Positions 17,504-25,375 of a stretch of 28,282 nt of DNA are shown one piece after another. Under the pieces are notes generated by a model. That model saw nothing but the letters and a program-made list of their open reading frames with translations, was not told where the DNA came from and searched no databases. Source of the DNA: CAYUYV01 sp050331455 (lineage in GTDB: Bacteria > Pseudomonadota > Alphaproteobacteria > JAJFIK01); assembly GCA_050331455.1 (NCBI GenBank), contig JBHJGV010000083.1, forward strand, positions 1-28,282. Reading direction: 5' to 3'. Each line of letters opens with the position of its first letter. Within the stretch, counting starts at the first letter, position 1. Made by a program: the position numbers and the translations under genes.

Positions 17504-18460
17504 TTAGATCGCGCCCAGGCACCAGGCCAGAATGCCTTTCTGGGCATGCAGCCGATTTTCGGCCTCGTCCCAAACCACCGAACGCGGCCCGTCGATCACG
17601 TCCGCCGTCACTTCTTCGCCCCGGTGGGCCGGGAGGCAATGGAGGAACACCGCATCCGGCTGGGCGCGGGCCATGAGGGCGCCGTCGACCCGGTAAGGGG
17701 ACAGGCGCTCAAAGCGGACCTGCGCATCCTCATCGCCCAGGGACACCCAGGTGTCCGTCACCACACCATCCGCGCCGGCCACGGCCTCGGCCGGATCCTC
17801 CGTGAACGTCACCTGCGCGCCTTCGCGGCGGATCCACTCGCGCTGGGCATGGCTTGGACCATAGCCGTCCGGCGAGGCAACACGAAGGCTGAAATCGAAC
17901 CGGGCCGCCGCGTGGATCCAGGAGGCTGCGACATTGTTGGCGTCGCCCACCCAGGCGATTGTCCGCCCTTCGATGGAGCCCTTGTGCTCCTCGAAGGTCA
18001 TGATGTCCGCCAGGATCTGGCAGGGGTGGCTGTGTCTGGTCAGGCCGTTGATCACGGGCACCTGGGCGTGAGCGGCCAGTTCCTTCAGAATGTCATGGCT
18101 CAGCACCCGGATCATGATGCCGTCCACATAGCGCGACAGGACCCGTGCCGTATCGGCGATGCTTTCGCCCCGCCCGAGCTGCAATTCGTTGCCCGTGAGG
18201 AACAGGGTCTCGCCCCCCAACTGGCGCATCCCGATATCGAAGGACACACGGGTGCGGGTCGAGACCTGTTCGAAAATGAGCGCGAGCACATGGCCCGGCA
18301 GGAGGGCCTCGGTGTCCTGGGCGCCCCGGGGCCGGCCCTGGCGGCGCTGCTTCAGGTCCTTGGCGCAGTCCACAATGCGGCGCAAGACCGAAGCCGACTG
18401 GTCTGTCAGGTCCAGGAAATGACGGATCGCAGGCGCCGAGTCACTGGCGGGGGGGGTCAT
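17504..18460 (-). CDS. argF: ornithine carbamoyltransferase
   Basis: This 318-residue enzyme condenses ornithine and carbamoyl phosphate to citrulline in arginine synthesis. The carbamoyl-phosphate loop STRTR is at residues 67-71, HPCQ at 145-148, and the ornithine-side HCLP motif at 274-277; a TDTWVSLG block precedes the last. The usual FEKP before STRTR reads FEQV here, a mild variation. The ATG at 18460 has GAAGGAG upstream, so I do not use the open frame further 5', which would overlap argD. The gene starts 14 bp after the argD stop and is clearly in its operon. RLHAQKGILAWCLG at the C-terminus is typical of the anabolic enzyme. Confidence 0.97.
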   Translation of the reverse strand: MTPPASDSAPAIRHFLDLTDQSASVLRRIVDCAKDLKQRRQGRPRGAQDTEALLPGHVLALIFEQVSTRTRVSFDIGMRQLGGETLFLTGNELQLGRGESIADTARVLSRYVDGIMIRVLSHDILKELAAHAQVPVINGLTRHSHPCQILADIMTFEEHKGSIEGRTIAWVGDANNVAASWIHAAARFDFSLRVASPDGYGPSHAQREWIRREGAQVTFTEDPAEAVAGADGVVTDTWVSLGDEDAQVRFERLSPYRVDGALMARAQPDAVFLHCLPAHRGEEVTADVIDGPRSVVWDEAENRLHAQKGILAWCLGAI

Positions 18461-18474
18461 GGCACGGATCTCCT

Positions 18475-19653
18475 TCAGGGGGCCTCGCAAAGGGTCCGGA
18501 AGGCCGCTGCGATCCGGTCCAGGGCCTCGTTCACATGTGCCTCGTCGATCGTGAGGGGCGGCAGCAGCCGCACGACATTCTGTCCAGCGCCGACACTGAG
18601 CAGTTTCTGGGTCCGGAATGCCTCCACCATGGCACTATTGGGGCCGGCGGCTTCCAGGCCGAGCATGAGGCCCCGCCCCCGCACGCCCTTGCAGACCTGG
18701 GGAAACTGGGCGCTGAGCCCCTCCAGACCGGCACGGAGGACCTCGGCCCGGGCGCTCACGCCGGCCAGAAAGCCCGGCTCCAGCAGCACGTCGAGCACCG
18801 CATTGGCCGCGGCCATGGCCAAGGGATTGCCGCCGAAGGTCGAGCCATGGCTGCCGGCGGTGAGTGCCGCACCGGCTTTTTCCGTGGCCAGACAGGCACC
18901 GAGCGGCATGCCATTGCCGAGACCCTTGGCTGTGCAAAGAATATCAGGGGCGATGCCCGCGTGCTCATGGGCGAACAGGCGCCCGGTCCGGCCATTGCCG
19001 CACTGAACCTCGTCCAGAATGAGCAGAAGTCCGTGTGCGTCACACAGGGCCCGCAGACCCTGCAGGCAGACATCGGGCACGGGGCGGATGCCGCCCTCGC
19101 CCTGGACCGGCTCCAGCAGGATGGCTGCCGTTTCCCGGCCAATGGCGGATTTCAGCGCATCATGGTCGCCGAAGGGCACCTGGTCGAAGCCGTCCATTGC
19201 CGGACCGAACCCTTCGAGATGCTTGGCTTGACCGCCGGCGGCGATGGTCGCAAGGGTGCGTCCGTGAAAGGCCCCTTCAAAGGTGATGGTCCGCCACCGC
19301 TCCGGCCGTCCTGCCGTGTAATGGTAGCGGCGAGCCATTTTGAGGGCGCATTCCACCGCCTCGGCGCCGGAATTGGCGAAAAAGACCGTATCCGCGAACG
19401 TCGCATTCACGAGCCGGCGGGCCAGATCTTCCTGACCCGGAATATGGTAGAGGTTCGACACGTGCCACAATTGCCCTGCTTGGGCTTTCAGGGCCTCCAC
19501 CACAGGGGCATGCCCATGACCGAGGGCATTGACGGCGATGCCGCCGGCAAAGTCGAGATAGGCCTCGCCGTCCGCCGTGAACAGCCATGGCCCATCGCCG
19601 CGCACAAAGGCAAGCGGCACGCGGGCATAGGTTGGCATTACCGGATCGATCAT
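18475..19653 (-). CDS. argD: acetylornithine aminotransferase
   Basis: This 392-residue class-III PLP aminotransferase makes N-acetylornithine from N-acetylglutamate semialdehyde; many members also act in lysine synthesis on succinyl-diaminopimelate. Signature features are ANSGAEAVECALKMAR near residue 93, D214 in LILDEVQ that holds the pyridine nitrogen, PLP lysine K243 in AKGLGNGMPLG, and SHGSTFGGNP. The ATG at 19653 has AAAGGAA upstream, so the longer open frame to 20058 is not used. It is the first gene of argD-argF-hslO-lipoprotein and starts 50 bp after the ABC permease, which might be co-transcribed. The second class-III aminotransferase of this window, at 25657, is the ornithine-specific catabolic type. 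Confidence 0.95.
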   Translation of the reverse strand: MIDPVMPTYARVPLAFVRGDGPWLFTADGEAYLDFAGGIAVNALGHGHAPVVEALKAQAGQLWHVSNLYHIPGQEDLARRLVNATFADTVFFANSGAEAVECALKMARRYHYTAGRPERWRTITFEGAFHGRTLATIAAGGQAKHLEGFGPAMDGFDQVPFGDHDALKSAIGRETAAILLEPVQGEGGIRPVPDVCLQGLRALCDAHGLLLILDEVQCGNGRTGRLFAHEHAGIAPDILCTAKGLGNGMPLGACLATEKAGAALTAGSHGSTFGGNPLAMAAANAVLDVLLEPGFLAGVSARAEVLRAGLEGLSAQFPQVCKGVRGRGLMLGLEAAGPNSAMVEAFRTQKLLSVGAGQNVVRLLPPLTIDEAHVNEALDRIAAAFRTLCEAP

Positions 19654-19703
19654 GGCGGGTTCCTTTCGGGCGCGGGGGCGGACCTGCGAAATGTCCCGGC
19701 CGG

Positions 19704-20567
19704 TCAGGCCTTCAGGCGATAGCCGCGGGCGAGCAGCGTGTGGGCGCAAACCCACAGGCCCGTGATCAGCACCAGGACGAGCGCAACGCCGATCAGCGGG
19801 TTGCCGTCGGTCTGGCCCGTGAAGCCGTATCGGAACCCGTCGATGAAATAGAAGAACGGATTGTAGTGGCTGAGGGCAGACCACGTGTCCGGCAGGATGC
19901 TGACCGAATAAAAGGTCCCCGACAGCAGCGACAGCGGCGTGATCAAAAAATTCGTGATGGTGGCCAGATGATCGAATTTCTCCGCCCAGATCCCGGCAAT
20001 CACGCCGATCAGGGACAGGATCATCGACGCCCCGACAGCAAAGAAGGCCACTGCCCAAACATGGCTGATCGACAGATCGACGAACAGGGCCATGGGCAGG
20101 CCCGTGGCGATGGCACAGATGACGCCGCGGGTCGCCCCGCCCATGACGAAGGCCACCGTCAGTTCCGCCGGAGACAGGGGCGGCATCAGAAAATCCACCA
20201 CGCTGCCCTGGACCTTGGCAATGATCAAGGATGAGGACGTGTTGGCAAAGGCGTTCTGCAGGATGGCCATCATGATGAGGCCGGGCGCGATGAAGCTGCC
20301 ATAGGGAATGCCGTTCACATCCGGACGATACTGACCCAGCGCCAGCGTGAAGATCGCCAGGAACAGCACGGCGGTGCCCACCGGTGCCGCCACTGTCTGG
20401 GCCGCCACTTTCAGGAACCGCATCACCTCTTTCTTATAAAGGGTCCACAGACCGATCCAATTCACTGTCCCGAACTGGCGCACCCGATAGACCGGCATGG
20501 CCGGCTCGACGGCCGCTGCCTCGGCGCCCATGGTGCTCGCGTGATCCCTGACCTGTCCGTGGTTCAT
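19704..20567 (-). CDS. ABC-2 type transporter permease
   Basis: This 287-residue inner-membrane protein has about six transmembrane helices and the ABC-2 permease pattern: a cytoplasmic amphipathic WTLYKKEVMRFLKV, GSFIAPGLIMMAILQNAF, and PLSLLSGTFYSVSILPDTW before HYNPFFYFIDGFRYG. This is the YadH-like branch, often involved in drug, polysaccharide or lipid export. No ABC ATPase gene is adjacent, so its partner must be encoded elsewhere and the substrate is unknown. The ATG at 20567 has an AGAGGCGA site upstream and a soluble N-terminal region of about 40 residues; an ATG at 20531 lacks a ribosome binding site. argD starts 50 bp downstream. Confidence 0.9.
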   Translation of the reverse strand: MNHGQVRDHASTMGAEAAAVEPAMPVYRVRQFGTVNWIGLWTLYKKEVMRFLKVAAQTVAAPVGTAVLFLAIFTLALGQYRPDVNGIPYGSFIAPGLIMMAILQNAFANTSSSLIIAKVQGSVVDFLMPPLSPAELTVAFVMGGATRGVICAIATGLPMALFVDLSISHVWAVAFFAVGASMILSLIGVIAGIWAEKFDHLATITNFLITPLSLLSGTFYSVSILPDTWSALSHYNPFFYFIDGFRYGFTGQTDGNPLIGVALVLVLITGLWVCAHTLLARGYRLKA

Positions 20568-20744
20568 CCCGTTCGCCTCTTTCGCCAGCGCACACCAGCA
20601 CCGGTCGCCATGGGGGGTGATCGTCGTGGGGAGTCCGGCCGCCGGCACCTCAAGCGGCCTTCGGCCAGCCTCGCGCACCATTCCATGAAACGGCCCTCGC
20701 CGACCAGCCCGCAGCGACTCGCGGGCGCGAAGCGGCTGTCACAG

Positions 20745-20758
20745 CACTAGATCTTGGG
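20745..20758. promoter_or_regulatory. NrdR-like box 1
   Basis: CACTAGATCTTGGG, centred at 20751.5, is a near-palindrome around AGATCT. The 16-mer containing it matches my recollection of the NrdR consensus acaCwAtATaTwGtgt at 11 of 16 positions. It is the first of four phased boxes. Confidence 0.4.
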
Positions 20759-20774
20759 CCACAAAAAAATAGCC

Positions 20775-20788
20775 CACTAGATCTTGTG
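20775..20788. promoter_or_regulatory. NrdR-like box 2
   Basis: CACTAGATCTTGTG, centred at 20781.5 (30 bp from box 1), repeats box 1 over its first 12 bases. The surrounding 16-mer matches the recalled NrdR consensus at 13 of 16 positions, the best of the four. It overlaps the -35-like TTGTGT. Confidence 0.5.
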
Positions 20789-20806
20789 TTTCGAAACGGG
20801 ATTGGA

Positions 20807-20820
20807 TACCATATCTAGCG
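20807..20820. promoter_or_regulatory. NrdR-like box 3
   Basis: TACCATATCTAGCG, centred at 20813.5 (32 bp from box 2), matches the recalled NrdR consensus at 12 of 16 positions. It overlaps the -10-like TACCAT. Confidence 0.4.
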
Positions 20821-20836
20821 TCGGTCATAGGTAGGC

Positions 20837-20850
20837 TACAAGATATTCGC
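20837..20850. promoter_or_regulatory. NrdR-like box 4
   Basis: TACAAGATATTCGC, centred at 20843.5 (30 bp from box 3), is the weakest of the set (10 of 16 positions) but keeps the spacing of about three helical turns. Confidence 0.35.
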
Positions 20851-20982
20851 TGGCTGTACCACAAGCCTTGAAAAAAAAGTCCCCGCCGACGTGCCCATGG
20901 CTGCCGTTCCCGCCAAACGGCTGCCCTCCCCCCCACCCCCGAGGGGCGCAATGCCCCACCGGCGCAAGAGAAGGTCGCACCC

Positions 20983-21426
20983 ATGGCTTGGACAGATGAA
21001 CGGGTTGATTTGTTAAAAAAGCTCTGGGCGGACGGCCTCAGCGCCAGTCAGATCGCCCGCCAGCTCGGCGATGTGACCCGCAACGCCGTCATCGGCAAGG
21101 TGCACCGTCTGGGTCTGTCGGGACGGGGATCACCCACACGCTCGGAGCGCCCGCGCGCCGTGACGGTGCCTAAACCCCAAGTCAAGCCTGTGTTTTTGAA
21201 GCCGGTCCCGGTGGAAAAACCCGTCGTGCTGGAAAATGGCGAATTCGCAACGAACACGACGCTGAAAGAAAATATGTGCAAATGGCCCATCGGAGATCCG
21301 GCGACGCCGAATTTCCGGTTCTGCGGCCATCAGGCAAAGGATGGGACACCCTATTGCGATGCCCATGCGCGGGTCGCGTATCAGCCGATGGAACGCCGCC
21401 GGGCCAAGCGCCAGGCCGCGGGTTAA
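20983..21426 (+). CDS. gcrA: GcrA cell-cycle regulator
   Basis: This 147-residue transcription cofactor of Alphaproteobacteria binds sigma-70 RNA polymerase and methylated GANTC promoters and activates cell-cycle genes. The N-terminal helix-turn-helix domain has the family signature MAWTDERVDLLKKLWADG, then SASQIARQLG and TRNAVIGKVHRLGL. A basic, proline-rich linker follows. The C-terminal polymerase-binding part has CKWPIGDP, FRFCG, and YCDAHARVAYQP. GAGAAGG lies about 8 bp before the ATG. The gene stands alone between a long upstream control region and the convergent phoB gene 19 bp away. The phased boxes upstream may control its transcription. Confidence 0.97.
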   Translation: MAWTDERVDLLKKLWADGLSASQIARQLGDVTRNAVIGKVHRLGLSGRGSPTRSERPRAVTVPKPQVKPVFLKPVPVEKPVVLENGEFATNTTLKENMCKWPIGDPATPNFRFCGHQAKDGTPYCDAHARVAYQPMERRRAKRQAAG

Positions 21427-21445
21427 TAGGGAGGGGGGCCGCGCC

Positions 21446-22180
21446 TCACGCCGTGCCGGCCACCATCGCGTCCTCGACGGCTTCTTCTCCTGGATAGGCG
21501 TCGTCGAGGGCATAGCCCGCCGAGCGGACCGTTCGGATGGGATCGAGTTCGCCCTTGTCGTTGAGCGCCTTGCGCAGACGGCCGATGTGGACGTCGACGG
21601 TCCGCGCCTCCACATAAACGTCCGAACCCCAGACCGCATCAAGAAGCTGCTCGCGGCTGAACACCCGTCCCGGATACTGGATAAGGTGGTCGAGGAGCCT
21701 GAACTCCGTCGGCCCGAGATGAACATCCCGGTTGGCACGGCGCACCCGGTGGGCGGCCCGGTCGAGGGCGATGTCGCCGAAGGTGATGACGTCCTCGGCG
21801 AGGGCCGGGCGGATCCGTCGGATCACGGCACGCACCCGGGCCAGCAGTTCCGGCATAGAAAACGGCTTGGTGATGTAGTCGTCGGCGCCCATGTCCAGGC
21901 CGCGGATGCGGTCGGTTTCCTCGCCCCGCGCCGTCAGCAGGATGATGGGCAGATTGCGGGGCTGGGGCCGGCTGCGCAGACGGCGGCACAGTTCGATGCC
22001 CGACACCTTCGGGAGCATCCAATCCAGAAGGCACAGATCCGGACGTTGCTCATCAATAATAAGAAGGGCCTCGTCCCCGTCGCGGGCATAGACGACCCGG
22101 TAGCCTTCCCGTTCCAGGTTGTAGGTGAGGAGTGTGGAGAGCGCATCCTCATCCTCAACCACCAAAACCAATGGCTTCAT
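21446..22180 (-). CDS. phoB: phosphate regulon response regulator PhoB
   Basis: This 244-residue OmpR/PhoB-family regulator activates phosphate-starvation genes when phosphorylated by PhoR. The receiver domain has the acidic pocket VVEDED at residues 7-12, phosphorylation site D53 in LLDWMLPK, the LLTARG threonine and the conserved lysine in TKPF. The C-terminal winged helix has FRLLDHLIQYPGRVFSREQLL and VDVHIGRLRKAL. The sequence matches PhoB rather than other family members, and phoR, pstB and phoU stand beside it. The ATG at 22180 has CGAGG upstream. A gap of 191 bp separates it from phoU, so it may also have its own promoter; a 13-bp inverted repeat lies there. An obvious Pho box is not visible. 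Confidence 0.95.
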   Translation of the reverse strand: MKPLVLVVEDEDALSTLLTYNLEREGYRVVYARDGDEALLIIDEQRPDLCLLDWMLPKVSGIELCRRLRSRPQPRNLPIILLTARGEETDRIRGLDMGADDYITKPFSMPELLARVRAVIRRIRPALAEDVITFGDIALDRAAHRVRRANRDVHLGPTEFRLLDHLIQYPGRVFSREQLLDAVWGSDVYVEARTVDVHIGRLRKALNDKGELDPIRTVRSAGYALDDAYPGEEAVEDAMVAGTA

Positions 22181-22205
22181 GGCACCTCGCACGGCCGATT
22201 CCGGC

Positions 22206-22218
22206 CTTGACGTTCAAG
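22206..22218. promoter_or_regulatory. 13-bp inverted repeat upstream of phoB
   Basis: CTTGA-CGT-TCAAG lies 25 bp before the phoB start codon, in the 191-bp gap after phoU. It does not resemble the direct-repeat Pho box, and any function is speculative. Confidence 0.2.
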
Positions 22219-22371
22219 ACCCACGGGACTGGACCGCAAGTGATTGTTCTCATTCGGTGGGGTGCGGCGGCCCAAGACACATCACTAAACCACCCGCACG
22301 CCAATCGGCCCCGGGATCGACCTAAACCTAACGACCCATCGACCCATTGCGCATGGCCGTTTGGAGACCGG

Positions 22372-23085
22372 TCAGGTGGCAGGCTTGTCGAATGAAATGC
22401 TCGTCAGACTTGTCAAGTCCCCCTTCGGGCGTTCGTCACGCACATAGGTCCCTTGCACAAGGTAGTACAGCGTTTCGGCAATATTGGTAGCATGATCGCC
22501 GACGCGTTCAATGTTCTTGGCAACAAAAAGCATGTGGGTGCACAGGCCGATGGTTCTGGGATCTTCCATCATATAGGTCAATAGTTCCCGGAACAGGCTG
22601 TTGTACAATTCATCAATGTCTTCGTCCGCGCGCCACACCGTGATGGCCCGATCCGCGTCTTGATCCGAGAACGCATCGAGCACATCCTTGACCTGGAGCA
22701 GGGCGCGGCGGCCCATCCCGGCCAGCCCGGCAGTGACCCGCAGCGGCTCGTCCCGATTGATGACCAGCGCCCGCTTGGCAATGTTTTTGGCGAGGTCGCC
22801 GATGCGCTCCAGATCCGAGGCCATCTTGATGGCCGAGAGGGCAAAACGCAGTTCCGGACCCTCCAGCCGCCGGCTGGTCAGGGAATGCACCGCCGCTTTT
22901 TCGATGGCAAGCTCAAGACCGTCGATCCGGGCGTCGGCTTCGATGACCTGTTGGGCCAGACTGCTGTCGCGCCGCACGATGCTGTCGATGGCCTCGCCGA
23001 CCTGCCCCTCGCACAGGCCGCCCATTTGCTGGACCAGCCGGGCAAGGGGTTCCTGGTCCGATTGAAAGCGTTCATCCGTACCCAT
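22372..23085 (-). CDS. phoU: phosphate signalling protein PhoU
   Basis: This 237-residue all-helical protein links the Pst transporter to PhoR and keeps the regulon off when phosphate is plentiful. It has two homologous three-helix bundles, each with the metal-binding E-R-x-G-D-x3-N motif: ERIGDLAKN at residues 93-101 and ERVGDHATN at 193-201. The latter is followed by IAETLYYLVQG, as usual. The ATG at 23085 has GGGGGAGA upstream, so the longer open frame is not used. It lies 65 bp after pstB in the same direction. Length and sequence are normal. Confidence 0.97.
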   Translation of the reverse strand: MGTDERFQSDQEPLARLVQQMGGLCEGQVGEAIDSIVRRDSSLAQQVIEADARIDGLELAIEKAAVHSLTSRRLEGPELRFALSAIKMASDLERIGDLAKNIAKRALVINRDEPLRVTAGLAGMGRRALLQVKDVLDAFSDQDADRAITVWRADEDIDELYNSLFRELLTYMMEDPRTIGLCTHMLFVAKNIERVGDHATNIAETLYYLVQGTYVRDERPKGDLTSLTSISFDKPAT

Positions 23086-23150
23086 GGGTATCTCCCCCGT
23101 GATGGGTGTGCGCCGGTGCGCAGGGCATCGCCCCAAATCAGCCCAAGCGA

Positions 23151-23966
23151 TCAGCCGAACCGGCCGGCGATGTAATCGCGGGCCCGCGTGTCTTTGGGGT
23201 TCGTGAACACATCGGCGGTGTCACCCACCTCGGCCAGTTCCCCCAGGTAAAAATAGGCCGTGCGCTGAGAGACACGGGCCGCCTGCTGCATCGAATGGGT
23301 CACGATCACGATGCAGTATTTCTCGCGCAGTTCGCCGATCAGCTCCTCGATCCGGGCCGTGGCGATGGGATCGAGGGCTGAGGCCGGCTCGTCCATGAGG
23401 ATGACCTCGGGATTGATGGCGATACACCGGGCGATCACGAGCCGCTGCTGCTGGCCGCCGGACAGGCCTGTCCCGGGCTCGTTCAACCGGTCCTTGACCT
23501 CTTCCCAGAGCCCGACCCGGGCAAGGCTGGTTTCGACGATCTGCGCGAGCTCGTCGCGATGGGTGGCGAAGCCGTGGATGCGCGGTCCATAGGCCACATT
23601 CTCGAAGATCGATTTTGGAAAGGGATTGGGTTTCTGGAACACCATGCCGACCCGCGCGCGCACCAGGACCGGATCGATGGCCCGGTCGTCGTAGATGTCG
23701 GTGCCATCAAGCAGAATCTCGCCGGTCACCCGGGCGCCCGGAATGGTGTCGTTCATCCGGTTGAGGCAGCGCAGGAACGTGGATTTTCCGCATCCGGACG
23801 GACCGATCAGGGCCGTGACGTGCCGGTCCGGAATGTCCAGGCTCACGCCCTTGATGGCCCGCTTGGACCCGTAAAACACGTTGACGTCCCGGGTCGTCAG
23901 CTTGACCTCGGACTTGCCTTCGACCCGTCCGGTCGGGGCCGCCATCTGAAGGGCGTGCTGGCTCAT
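23151..23966 (-). CDS. pstB: phosphate ABC transporter ATP-binding protein PstB
   Basis: This 271-residue ATPase drives high-affinity phosphate uptake with the PstC/PstA channel and PstS binding protein. It has Walker A GPSGCGKST (residues 55-63), the Q-loop at Q111 in MVFQKPNPFPKSI, signature LSGGQ (168-172), Walker B VILMDE (188-193) and the H-loop H224. FQKPNPFPKSIFENVAYG and the NRMNDTIPGA block are specific to PstB. Its ATG overlaps the phoR stop codon by 4 bp (ATGA). The odd point is context: pstS, pstC and pstA, which normally precede pstB, are absent here and must be elsewhere if the transporter is functional. Confidence 0.97.
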   Translation of the reverse strand: MSQHALQMAAPTGRVEGKSEVKLTTRDVNVFYGSKRAIKGVSLDIPDRHVTALIGPSGCGKSTFLRCLNRMNDTIPGARVTGEILLDGTDIYDDRAIDPVLVRARVGMVFQKPNPFPKSIFENVAYGPRIHGFATHRDELAQIVETSLARVGLWEEVKDRLNEPGTGLSGGQQQRLVIARCIAINPEVILMDEPASALDPIATARIEELIGELREKYCIVIVTHSMQQAARVSQRTAYFYLGELAEVGDTADVFTNPKDTRARDYIAGRFG

Positions 23967-25375
23967 GGCGTGGGCTCTCCCGAAGAGCGGACCGCATCGC
24001 GGCCCGGTGAGACAAAGACGGTGTGCACGGGGTCGGCCACCACATCGTCCGGCCCGACCAGCGGCAGGCGAATGGTGAAGGTGCTGCCTTCCCCGACGGC
24101 ACTGGTGATCTCCATGGAGCCCCGGTGGCGGTTGACAATGTGCTTGACAATAGCAAGGCCGAGCCCTGTTCCGCCGCGCCTCATGGACTGCCGGGTGTCC
24201 ACGCGGTAAAAGCGCTCCGTCAGACGCGGTATGTGCTCACGGTCAATGCCCGGACCGTAATCACGCACATGGATGATCACCATGGGCTGACCGGCACCGG
24301 CCTTGCCCTCCCCGACGGTCGTCCGTGCGCTTTGGATCTCCACCTTCTTGCCCGTAGCGGCATATTTTATCGCATTGTGCACAAGGTTCTGGAAGACCTG
24401 AGTGAGTTCGTCCCGGTCCCCCAGAACCTTCAGACCCGGATCCGCATCCACATCGACGACAACCCCGTCCTGGCGGGCCAGGGGCGCCATGGCGTCCGCC
24501 ACATCGCGCAAGACGTCATGGAGGTCGACGGGCGTTGCAGGAGGGACGTGCTCGTTGAGCTCGATCCGGCTCAAGGACAACAGATCATTGATGAGACGCC
24601 CCATACGGGCGACCTGGTCCCCCATGATCTGTATGAAGCGCTCCTGGGCTTCGGGATCGCTGCGCGCGTGCCCTTGCAGGGTGTCGATGAACCCGGCCAG
24701 CGAGGCAAGCGGGGTACGCAACTCGTGGCTGGCACTCGCGATAAAGTCCGCACGGGTCTGTTCCAGGCGCTTGAAGGCCGTCAGATCCCGGATGACGATT
24801 AGGGTCGACCAGGTCTCGGGCAAATCGGGATCGCCGGGAAAGCGCAGGGGCAGGATATGGGCCTGGAGATGCCGCTCCAGCGGGACCGGGACGGTGTAGG
24901 CCACGATCTGGGCCGGCTCACCGGAGCGGACCTGTTCGATGGCATCGAGCAGACTTGGTGTGCGGATCGTGGACGCGATGTGGCGCCCCGGCTCGGCGGT
25001 CCGGATGATCTGGCGCGTGGCCGCATTGGCCGTGCGGATCCGGCCCTGGGGGTCGAGCAGAATGGCGGGGTCGGGCACTTTTTCCAGGATCAGGGCCGCA
25101 CAGTGATGGGCCGTCTGGACCGAGGCCGAGGCGCCGACCGGAACGCTCGCACGCGCCTCCGGCTCCGCCGAGCGGATCCAGAGGGCCCCCGCCCAGCCCA
25201 CGGCGACGCCCAGCAGCGCCAGGAGCAGGCCGATCACCGCATCCAGGCCGCGTATTTCGAACAGCATGATGAAAACGCCAACCGCCCCCACCCCCAGCGT
25301 GACGATCACGAGGAGCGTGAGCCGGCGCGGGACCCCGCGGTCCAGCATCAGCTTTGCAATCGGTTCCTCTTCCAC
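23963..25375 (-). CDS. phoR: phosphate regulon sensor histidine kinase PhoR
   Basis: This 470-residue membrane histidine kinase phosphorylates PhoB. Two transmembrane helices (about residues 20-39 and 44-66) have almost no periplasmic loop, as in PhoR, which senses through PstB/PhoU. A PAS domain spans about 90-200. The H-box SASHELRTPLASL carries H217, the N-box NLVHNAIKYA carries N334, and the ATP-lid motifs are DYGPGI (372-377) and GGTGLGL (401-407). I place the start at a GTG (25375) with GGAGG 9 bp upstream; the frame stays open to 25708, but that extension has no PhoR-like sequence. The stop overlaps pstB. It is divergent from the ornithine aminotransferase gene. Confidence 0.94.
   Translation of the reverse strand: MEEEPIAKLMLDRGVPRRLTLLVIVTLGVGAVGVFIMLFEIRGLDAVIGLLLALLGVAVGWAGALWIRSAEPEARASVPVGASASVQTAHHCAALILEKVPDPAILLDPQGRIRTANAATRQIIRTAEPGRHIASTIRTPSLLDAIEQVRSGEPAQIVAYTVPVPLERHLQAHILPLRFPGDPDLPETWSTLIVIRDLTAFKRLEQTRADFIASASHELRTPLASLAGFIDTLQGHARSDPEAQERFIQIMGDQVARMGRLINDLLSLSRIELNEHVPPATPVDLHDVLRDVADAMAPLARQDGVVVDVDADPGLKVLGDRDELTQVFQNLVHNAIKYAATGKKVEIQSARTTVGEGKAGAGQPMVIIHVRDYGPGIDREHIPRLTERFYRVDTRQSMRRGGTGLGLAIVKHIVNRHRGSMEITSAVGEGSTFTIRLPLVGPDDVVADPVHTVFVSPGRDAVRSSGEPTP

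Larger units (their letters stand above)
20568..20982. promoter_or_regulatory. 415-bp control region between the permease gene and gcrA
   Basis: This divergent intergenic region is AT-richer than its surroundings in its right half. It contains four near-palindromic boxes (20745-20850), two A tracts (20763-20769 and 20871-20878), and a + strand promoter-like pair TTGTGT at 20784 and TACCAT at 20807 with a 17-bp spacer. A GANTC site, the methylation target of CcrM in this class, is at 20716-20720. No protein-coding frame here is convincing. Confidence 0.55.

Noticed and set aside
18535..19722. 395-residue open frame on the + strand
   Set aside because: It is antisense to argD over nearly its full length; high GC content keeps the opposite frame open.
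20739..20984. 81-residue - strand open frame across the gcrA control region
   Set aside because: It spans all four phased boxes and the gcrA ribosome binding site, and its composition is that of translated intergenic DNA.
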